Positions 14,889 through 20,400 of a stretch of DNA of 20,400 nt are shown here, piece by piece (position 1 is the first letter of the stretch; the number at the start of each line of letters is the position of its first letter). A program made the position numbers and the translations under genes. The stretch comes from a virus, in the IMG/VR virus record IMGVR_UViG_3300042988_002344, positions 1-20,400 of that record. The stretch is one strand, 5' to 3'. The notes beneath the pieces are model-generated. The model was not told the DNA's origin, did not search any database, and saw only the letters and a program-made list of their open reading frames with translations.

Positions 14889-16847
14889 TCACCTAATGTC
14901 TAACCCTGGAGCTACATTACTTTCACGCCCCACAGTATTTTTATGAACGGTAGCAACAATACTGCTTTCCAGTTGCTGCCAATGTTTTTCAGTATACAAC
15001 TGTATCCCTAGTGCATGTTTTGAATGTTCACAAAGTACAATACAGTCTAAAGCTTCGTCCCTTTCCCCAGGTGTCAACTCATATCTCGGAGGATTTCCTT
15101 TTTTATAATTACTCAGTAATTGGTTTTCAAAATCTTCTCTACAACTTTGATATACAAAAATCCTATCCCTGCCACCAGTTAAAGCTATACGTCTGAGAAT
15201 ATCACTCTTCCCTTTCTGCACACCTACATGATACACAGTAACTCCCATAGTCTCCATAACTCTTTTGCGAAGGTCTTTATCACCTGCACCTTCGGGATTA
15301 ACAGGAACTGTAAAAATTTCCTTCTCTGTAAAACCTGCGGAATGGTCACCTTTTGTGGCATAAGTATGTGGGTTTATCTTACACATCTGTTGAACCCAAC
15401 GATAGACAAGGCGTACAGTATTACCATCACCTGAGTCAATGCTTATACCAGAAATTGGTAAATTTATATCCCTGTCTACAGGTGAAAGTTCATGCCTAAA
15501 CTTCCCTAACATAAGCTTCGTCAGATGCTCCCAAACTGGGTCTTCTGGGTCTTTCACATAACCAAACAGCTCTCCCCAATATATAACCCAAGAGTTATTA
15601 CTCCTTCCATGTGCTGTCAACACAACTGCAAGCCTATTCCACTGCACATCTACCCCTGCGGTTATAATCAAACCCCCAGCAGGAACAGTTTTTTCTTCAT
15701 AAAAAATTCTTTGAGCTTTCAAAGCTTCCGCTGTAATATCACTAACATTTTCCTTATAAGAAAGTCCCATAGAGTTGTTGGTGTAACTCTTTAACTTCCC
15801 AGGTTTTCCTTTATCCTTCTCCACCAAAGCTTCTAACCAATTCTTTTTCAGGTTATACAAACTACTACCTGGCAGAAACGTACTCATCAATTCATTAAAA
15901 GCGAAACCGATAAAATGACTTTCCGCTGTAGGAACCCAGCCTAAATCATGAAACTCTGTACTTGATACTAAGTTATTATTCAGCTCCTTATCACCCCATC
16001 TCTCTAAACAGTGCGGGCATTCATAATAAGCTGTCTCAGGGTTATACCTGCCAAAAGTTTTATCAATCTTTCCACCTGGGTAAGTATCTGCCTTTAACTG
16101 CGAAAACCCCAACACATGGAACTTTTCACAAACATGACAAACTACCATAAACACCATTTTATTGCTCAGTTCATAAGCATCGTCTACATTAGAACTGCCC
16201 TCTTCCACAGGTGTACCACCATAAACTAGCAAACTATTCGGAAAGGTTTTACTTCTTTGCAGGAATATATTAAGTGCATTCCCCTGACCTTTTAAATCTT
16301 GCTTTAACCCATCAGGTTCTTCCACAAACAGTATAGGAGCTGAAGAACTTTTAAGCGCATTATCACTAGCAGCAGAGACTAAACTCAACCACCCACCTGG
16401 GTATTTAAAAAAGTCATACCTGCACTTATCTGGGTCTCCGATTCGAGTAAGCAGTGCTGTGGAATTTCTAATAGCAACTCTAAGCTTTTCTTCAGTGTAC
16501 CGTTTTATCAACGCATCTGAAGGGAAAGCAATCATTATATTCTGAGGGTCTTGAACAATAACTCTTTCGATAAAAAAGTTATTTATCTGTGTCCAGCCAA
16601 ACTGAGCAGGTTTCTTAGCAATAATAACCTTAGTCTCTGGGTCGTCTACATACTTCAAATACGCCAGCAAACAAGGGGTTTTTAATAAGTTAACACGACC
16701 TGGGTCAGATGTTACTTCTGGGGACAGGTAAATATACTTCTCTGTATACTCCCTTGTATTCAACCTTTCTGGTGCAAATAGTTGTTGAAACAAAGTCCCT
16801 AAAAAGTTCTCCGCTACAGCAATCTCTAAACCCCCTAACTCACTCAT
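14889..16847 (-). CDS. terL: Terminase large subunit (lambda gpA family)
   Basis: The 652-aa protein is the DNA-packaging motor and cos-type endonuclease. The ATG overlaps the small-terminase gene by 8 bp, with GAGGA upstream. Domains: a Walker A-like segment at residues 78-87 (AKKPAQFGWTQ), which lacks the classic GKT as do other gpA-type enzymes; a Walker B-like strand at 172-180 (ILFVEEPDG); two Cys pairs, CHVC at 237-240 and CPHC at 277-280, probably binding zinc; and a C-terminal RNase H-like nuclease beginning TAGVDVQ with Asp400, later ISIDSGDG and AthTYATKGD-like sequence. Length matches lambda gpA (641 aa). It should work with the small subunit at the portal. Confidence 0.95.
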   Translation of the reverse strand: MSELGGLEIAVAENFLGTLFQQLFAPERLNTREYTEKYIYLSPEVTSDPGRVNLLKTPCLLAYLKYVDDPETKVIIAKKPAQFGWTQINNFFIERVIVQDPQNIMIAFPSDALIKRYTEEKLRVAIRNSTALLTRIGDPDKCRYDFFKYPGGWLSLVSAASDNALKSSSAPILFVEEPDGLKQDLKGQGNALNIFLQRSKTFPNSLLVYGGTPVEEGSSNVDDAYELSNKMVFMVVCHVCEKFHVLGFSQLKADTYPGGKIDKTFGRYNPETAYYECPHCLERWGDKELNNNLVSSTEFHDLGWVPTAESHFIGFAFNELMSTFLPGSSLYNLKKNWLEALVEKDKGKPGKLKSYTNNSMGLSYKENVSDITAEALKAQRIFYEEKTVPAGGLIITAGVDVQWNRLAVVLTAHGRSNNSWVIYWGELFGYVKDPEDPVWEHLTKLMLGKFRHELSPVDRDINLPISGISIDSGDGNTVRLVYRWVQQMCKINPHTYATKGDHSAGFTEKEIFTVPVNPEGAGDKDLRKRVMETMGVTVYHVGVQKGKSDILRRIALTGGRDRIFVYQSCREDFENQLLSNYKKGNPPRYELTPGERDEALDCIVLCEHSKHALGIQLYTEKHWQQLESSIVATVHKNTVGRESNVAPGLDIR

Positions 16848-17487
16848 TTTCAGATTCCTCTGAGCTTTCCTCCCCAGGGATTATCTCTTCATTCAACTTA
16901 TCCTGTATAAACGTCTCAAAAACCCCATTTGCATTCTTAACCATCTCCTCGCCTATTTCCTTCCATGTATTCAAAACGCTATCAATCTTATCCCTAGTCT
17001 CTGGGTAAGCGCGAGTTATTGCCACCAGTTGCCCTCTCATACTTACAAAATAAGGTTCAAAAGCCATTAATAAAACTTTACCGTCTATAGCTTCCTTTTT
17101 CTCCTTCGCAACTGCAAGCCATTCCCTTTCCGTCTTCGCTTTATTCAATTTAATCTTCTGAATCAAATCTTCTTCTGCGATGTTAGAAGTCTTTTTAACA
17201 GCTTTAGCTTTCCAATACTTAACATGATGTAAAATACACTCCCTGTAAGTTGCGTCAGTGTTTGAAGGCAGTTTCCCATCCTGTCTATATTGATACAGCA
17301 TTGAAACATTACAACCTAAAAGTCCTGAAAGTATTGCAGGCGAAACCGCAGAATCCAAATCAACTTTAAGAACATTTCTAGCTATTTTTTCAGAACTGTC
17401 ATAATGACTTATCTTACGCTGCTGAGCTTCTCCAGCATCTTCCAGAATCGCATCTATGAAACTTTCTGTACTATCTTTCGGGTTCAT
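16840..17487 (-). CDS. terS: Terminase small subunit (Nu1-like)
   Basis: The 215-aa protein begins MNPKDSTESFIDAILEDAGE, with AGAGAG about 6 bases before the ATG. A helix-turn-helix appears at about 48-75 (AILSGLLGCNVSMLYQYRQDGKLP), as in the Nu1 winged-helix DNA-binding domain. It is followed by ECILHHVKYWK and a charged helix (KIKLNKAKTEREWLAVAKEKKEAI), the coupling and oligomerisation region in this class. The C-terminus is very acidic (GEESSEESENE). The protein should recognise the packaging site and recruit the large subunit. Lambda Nu1 is 181 aa. It is the first gene of the leftward operon, and its stop overlaps the large-subunit start. Confidence 0.88.
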   Translation of the reverse strand: MNPKDSTESFIDAILEDAGEAQQRKISHYDSSEKIARNVLKVDLDSAVSPAILSGLLGCNVSMLYQYRQDGKLPSNTDATYRECILHHVKYWKAKAVKKTSNIAEEDLIQKIKLNKAKTEREWLAVAKEKKEAIDGKVLLMAFEPYFVSMRGQLVAITRAYPETRDKIDSVLNTWKEIGEEMVKNANGVFETFIQDKLNEEIIPGEESSEESENE

Positions 17488-17489
17488 TA

Positions 17490-17517
17490 TTGACTCTCTA
17501 TATATAAGGTATAAAAT
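17490..17517 (+). promoter_or_regulatory. Candidate sigma-70 promoter for the rightward operon
   Basis: The plus strand has TTGACT at 17490-17495 and TAAAAT at 17512-17517, each 5 of 6 to consensus, separated by 16 bp. Transcription would start near 17524, leaving a leader of about 35 bases before ATG 17559. The minus strand has TTGTAA and overlapping TATATA hexamers in the same gap, but a start from those would fall almost on the small-terminase ribosome binding site, so they are less convincing. Confidence 0.5.
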
Positions 17518-17558
17518 CTACTTTACAATGAATTTTCACCAAAAACAAGGGGATGATT

Positions 17559-17930
17559 ATGGAAGAAACTGGATTAAACGTTGTAAAAGATATAGCAAAT
17601 CTAGGTGCAGTCGGCTCTCTGTTAATCCTATCTTGCTATGGACTGTACAAAGGAATACTTTACATCATCGGGTATTCCAAAGAACGAATGACTCAGGTAG
17701 AAACTTTGACAAAAGAACACGCTGAAGCTATTGATAAAATCCACAAAGAGTATCAAGAGCAGCTCCGTACTACCGCAGAAACCTTTAACAAAGAACGGGC
17801 AGACTTACTATCCTCTTGGAATGCTGAGAGAAAAGAATCTCTAGTCGCTCTGAACAACTTAACCCAAACCGTCCAGAAAATGTATGACCTCGTAGAAAAG
17901 CGCGACGGTAACATTGAAAGACATTCTTAA
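17559..17930 (+). CDS. Small membrane protein with coiled-coil tail (possible holin- or spanin-like)
   Basis: The second of two in-frame ATGs (17559) was chosen because AAGGGG lies 6 bases before it; the first ATG abuts that site. The 123-aa protein has one strongly hydrophobic segment at about residues 13-38 (LGAVGSLLILSCYGLYKG then ILYIIGY), followed by a highly charged helical region to about 115 that looks like a coiled coil (TLTKEHAEAIDKIHKEYQEQ). One membrane helix plus a long coiled coil fits either a single-helix holin or an inner-membrane spanin, or an unrelated anchor. No endolysin gene neighbours it in the window, so a lysis role is inference. It is first in the divergent operon. 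Confidence 0.75.
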   Translation: MEETGLNVVKDIANLGAVGSLLILSCYGLYKGILYIIGYSKERMTQVETLTKEHAEAIDKIHKEYQEQLRTTAETFNKERADLLSSWNAERKESLVALNNLTQTVQKMYDLVEKRDGNIERHS

Positions 17931-17953
17931 ACTGTAACCTTTAGGAAAAACCT

Positions 17954-18256
17954 ATGAACTGCATTCACATTCACACCTCCCCCCTGCATCGCGGAAACCT
18001 TGCAATCCCTGTTGCTATGCAATTTGATGAACCTCTGAACCTATTCCTAACCCCAGATTCAGACGACAATCCTCAAAATCAAACATCGTCTTTGGTTCAG
18101 GTAATTGCGCCCGCTGACGTTATAACAGGCATCCGTAGAAATTCATCTGAAATCCTCTTTACAGGTTTCAGCCCTACAAATATTATCCTCGCCCCAGGTG
18201 ATTCTTTGCTAACTACAGCTGTATCTGGTGACCTTTACTTCTTGCCCCTTTGGTAA
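17954..18256 (+). CDS. Small beta-rich protein of unknown function
   Basis: The 100-aa protein begins MNCIHIHTSPLHRGNLAIPV, with AGGA about 8 bases upstream and 23 bp after the preceding gene. It has no signal peptide or membrane helix. It is mostly alternating hydrophobic/polar strands (LVQVIAPADVITGIRR, EILFTGFSPTNIILAPGDSL) and ends DLYFLPLW. The pattern I-L-PGDSL---V-GDL resembles the end of the next protein (I-PGEKLGVISAG), so the two may share a small beta-sandwich fold, as is common in phage virion appendage proteins. No family is recognised. The operon suggests a role with the propeller protein. Confidence 0.7.
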   Translation: MNCIHIHTSPLHRGNLAIPVAMQFDEPLNLFLTPDSDDNPQNQTSSLVQVIAPADVITGIRRNSSEILFTGFSPTNIILAPGDSLLTTAVSGDLYFLPLW

Positions 18257-18261
18257 TTCCT

Positions 18262-18735
18262 ATGCCAACAAAAGCTGAATTAAAAATAATCGAACTTCTT
18301 GAATCTATGTCTGGAGGCTCCCCAGGTGGTTCAGGTAGTTCTGTAGATTTCGGTACTAAAGCCGATACACCTGCTGCTACTGACATAGGAACTTTCAGTT
18401 TCCTAGCTTTCTTCAAAAGAAGTTTGCAGAAATTAACAGCTCTTATCGCTACCCAAACAATAACCCACAGCACTCTACCATATTCCGTAGATGTATCTGA
18501 TACCAACCATCAAAGTCCTGCATTTGCTGTAAACTCCTCCAGAGTAATCCTCACCTCAAATGCAGATTGCTGGGTACGTTTAGGCTCAGCCCCTGTTGCA
18601 ACTGTTGGTGGGATAGGTTCATTCCTAGTCTCCGCTGGAATCCCTACTTACATCACAACCATAACCCCTGGAGAAAAACTAGGAGTTATCAGTGCTGGGG
18701 TTTTGGGGTTGTTATCTGTGCAAGAACTTATCTAG
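18262..18735 (+). CDS. Virion-associated beta-sandwich protein of unknown function
   Basis: The start was set at ATG 18262 (MPTKAELKIIEL), five bases after the previous stop; a TTG at 18250 would add four residues. The ribosome binding site is weak, so coupling to the upstream gene is likely. The 157-aa chain has a short N-terminal helix, a Gly/Ser/Pro linker (SGGSPGGSGSSVD, about residues 17-29), a helix (LAFFKRSLQKLTALIATQ), and a beta-rich C-terminal domain from about 70: SRVILTSNADCWVRLGSAP, then PTYITTITPGEKLGVISAG and LLSVQELI. The CWVRLG...PG-K--VIS----LSV-E arrangement recurs in small phage structural proteins, recalled from experience rather than searched. Confidence 0.7.
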   Translation: MPTKAELKIIELLESMSGGSPGGSGSSVDFGTKADTPAATDIGTFSFLAFFKRSLQKLTALIATQTITHSTLPYSVDVSDTNHQSPAFAVNSSRVILTSNADCWVRLGSAPVATVGGIGSFLVSAGIPTYITTITPGEKLGVISAGVLGLLSVQELI

Positions 18736-18746
18736 GAGCTGCCGTC

Positions 18747-20306
18747 ATGCTAACCCCCAAAGGTCTTAAGAAACGTGAAGTTTTGCCTCCGAGTTTGCGA
18801 CAAACCCCAGGTAATAAGCATACGACACTTGCAACCCCTGGGTATATCTGGGTTACAAACACAGGAACTCAAATGCTAGAACGTATAAACACTACAACTC
18901 TTGAAGTTGTTATGTTTGCTTCTGGGGGAGGCACTCCTGCAGGTATTGCTTTTGATGGAACACATCTCTATGTCTCTCACTTCTCCAGTGGTAATATTAC
19001 AAAAATGACCACCACTGGTGAAGTGCTTGCCTCTTACCAAATTTCCTCTGGCTTGCATCAGATTGTTTTTGACGGGGTAGACCTGTGGGTTACTTCTTAC
19101 TATGAAGGTAAAATTTACAAACTCTCTACCTCAGGAACCGTTCTTTTCATTTATGACTCAGGTAGATACCCTGTAGACTTAACAGTTGCTGATAATAAAA
19201 TATGGGTAGGTTTATTCAACTTCACCTTCTACCCTTTTGGTGCTGGAGGACTTTTAAAACTTAACAACAATGGAACTTTAAACGCTGAATACCCAATCGT
19301 GGAAAACCCTTTAGGTATAGACTTCGGGGACAATCATATCTGGACAGCAAACTTCCTAACAGGTGATGTTTTTAAAGTAAATGCCTCAAATGGAACTGTA
19401 GTTTTAACATTTAACACAGGAATTCCAGACTCTGCAATCCTACACCTTTCATACTCAACTTATGGCAATTATATCCTGATAACAATTTCAAAAGACTATT
19501 CCTCCTACAACCTTCCAAACAGTGAAAATGTAGTTCAAATACGTTCAGCTGCTACAGGTGCTCTTATAGAAACTGTACCAGTTGGTATAGACCCTAGAAA
19601 TGTAAGCATCGATGAGTTCCACTGGGGTTATGTCGCAGGTTATGGAGACGGTACTGTTACTAGATTCCCTCTCCCAGCACCTGGAGTATCCTATGACATA
19701 TTTCTACATTTCGATACTTTCCCGTTCACCAACAGCGGCGACTTACCTGTAACAATAACTGCCCCAGAGACGCGCTTTACTTCAGACCCTGCTAGAGTTA
19801 TTGAAGGTTCAGGTTCTGCCATATCAAACAGAGGTAGTGGAAATCTTGACCAAGAGACTATACAGGTTTTCTCAACTGACGCTATAACCCTTGGTGACCA
19901 GTGGACAATTCGCTTTAAAGCTACTATAAATGCTCCTACAATGGGGGTAGGTATCTTAACCCCTTGGACAGGTTCTGCAATAGAAAGCGTCTCTATAATC
20001 TCCGCAGCTTCTCTTTATGTAATGCAATTCACCGCTGCTATTGCTGTACCAATAACACCAGGAATTCCTCAATTATTCTCAATAGAGCTTTTTGAGGGAA
20101 GTCTTTATATCTATCTGGATGGTGTACTTAAAGGAACTCAGTTATACAACGACCCTCTCTCAGGTTTGCCAATACCTCCTATGACATTATCAGGCGGTTC
20201 TCGACTGTTTTCTATCGGCGGTACAGGTAATGACATAGCTGAGAACCAGCAAACAATTATAGATGAGCTTATCTTTCTAAAAACCCTCTCTCTCTCCCAC
20301 AACTAA
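18747..20306 (+). CDS. Beta-propeller plus LamG-like domain protein, probable virion appendage or adhesin
   Basis: ATG 18747 is preceded by TAGGAG at a 9-10-base spacing, giving 519 aa; an open frame continues upstream but lies inside the preceding gene. Residues about 28-310 contain seven YVTN/NHL-type repeat units of about 40 residues with the recurring pattern P-GIAFDG-HLYVS---SG-I-K-TT-G, which should form a six- or seven-bladed propeller. After a linker (APGVSYDIFLHFD), residues about 318-519 look like a concanavalin/LamG sandwich: HFDTFPFTNSG, WTIRFKATIN, LYIYLDGVLKGTQLY and IDELIFLKTLSLS. No signal peptide or catalytic motif is evident. Such folds bind sugars or proteins, so receptor binding or capsid decoration is plausible. 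It is last in the rightward operon. Confidence 0.85.
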   Translation: MLTPKGLKKREVLPPSLRQTPGNKHTTLATPGYIWVTNTGTQMLERINTTTLEVVMFASGGGTPAGIAFDGTHLYVSHFSSGNITKMTTTGEVLASYQISSGLHQIVFDGVDLWVTSYYEGKIYKLSTSGTVLFIYDSGRYPVDLTVADNKIWVGLFNFTFYPFGAGGLLKLNNNGTLNAEYPIVENPLGIDFGDNHIWTANFLTGDVFKVNASNGTVVLTFNTGIPDSAILHLSYSTYGNYILITISKDYSSYNLPNSENVVQIRSAATGALIETVPVGIDPRNVSIDEFHWGYVAGYGDGTVTRFPLPAPGVSYDIFLHFDTFPFTNSGDLPVTITAPETRFTSDPARVIEGSGSAISNRGSGNLDQETIQVFSTDAITLGDQWTIRFKATINAPTMGVGILTPWTGSAIESVSIISAASLYVMQFTAAIAVPITPGIPQLFSIELFEGSLYIYLDGVLKGTQLYNDPLSGLPIPPMTLSGGSRLFSIGGTGNDIAENQQTIIDELIFLKTLSLSHN

Positions 20307-20400
20307 CCCCAGCCACCCTTCACCTAACCCTTCCCCTTCCCTCTGCTCCCCTCTCCCCTTCGACACAGCGGACGTGTCCACCCTCTCCCTCTCCCTCTCC
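20307..20400 (+). terminator. C-rich, G-poor tract; candidate Rho-dependent terminator (edge of window)
   Basis: Immediately after the propeller-gene stop, the plus strand becomes almost pure C and T: 20307-20361 has 7 purines, only two of them G. A small inverted repeat follows (GACAC at 20362-20366, GTGTC at 20374-20378, 7-base loop). Then the hexamer CCCTCT repeats 3.3 times from 20381 to the edge. C-rich, G-poor RNA after a last gene is typical of Rho loading sites. No intrinsic hairpin with a U-tract is seen. The complementary strand has several GGG runs spaced by AGA. Confidence 0.4.
20381..20400. repeat. CCCTCT hexamer tandem repeat
   Basis: Three full copies and two bases of a fourth, without mismatch, reach the window edge, so the true length is unknown. 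The minus strand is a GGGAGA-type purine tract that could form a G-quadruplex or triplex. Confidence 0.8.

Noticed and set aside
17499-17528. Minus-strand promoter TTGTAA / TATATA for the packaging operon
   Set aside because: Transcription would begin nearly at the small-terminase ribosome binding site; the match is mostly due to a self-complementary TA run.
18567-18746. N-terminal extension of the propeller protein
   Set aside because: It lies inside the preceding gene in another frame and is Cys/Trp/His-rich in a way unlike a real protein; ATG 18747 has its own binding site.

Overview
The window is part of a tailed double-stranded DNA phage or prophage genome. It is AT-rich (roughly 40% GC by eye) and tightly packed. 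Its long block of minus-strand genes follows the order of the lambda head and tail genes: small terminase, large terminase, gpW-like joiner, portal, S49 protease with nested scaffold, decoration protein, major capsid, Z-, FII- and U-like connector and tail-completion proteins, tail tube, G/GT tail-assembly proteins, tape measure, then a further tail protein cut by the left edge. This points to a siphovirus with a flexible, non-contractile tail. The Nu1/GpA terminase pair and the lambda-type head suggest a Gram-negative host, but nothing in the window names one. No integrase, attachment site, tRNA, CRISPR array or insertion sequence is visible.

Layout: positions 1-17487 (minus strand) form one probable late operon, read right to left. 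Genes overlap by a few bases or are separated by short gaps. Three gaps of about 60 bp hold possible RNA hairpins or a repeat cluster: before the decoration gene, before the capsid gene, and before the 73-aa gene upstream of the tail tube. Positions 17559-20306 (plus strand) form a divergent four-gene operon: a single-helix membrane/coiled-coil protein, two small beta-rich proteins, and a 519-aa protein with a beta-propeller followed by a LamG-like domain. The last gene looks like an appendage or adhesin. The 71 bp between the two operons carry a good plus-strand promoter candidate. Positions 20307-20400 are non-coding, strikingly pyrimidine-rich and G-poor, and may be a Rho-dependent terminator. 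No stretch over 300 bp lacks a gene.

Three lambda-style expression tricks can be read from the sequence: a programmed -1 frameshift (A AAA AAC, directly before a stop) joining the G-like and T-like frames; a scaffold reading frame started inside the protease gene by strong internal ribosome binding sites; and start/stop overlaps coupling neighbouring genes. The head genes build and fill the capsid. The Z/FII/U-like proteins close and join head and tail. The tube, G/GT and tape-measure proteins build the tail, and the tape measure also carries a lytic transglycosylase domain likely used during DNA entry. I do not see a wholly new system. The least conventional parts are the propeller/LamG operon, the modular N-terminus of the tape measure, and the duplicated domain in the left-edge tail protein.
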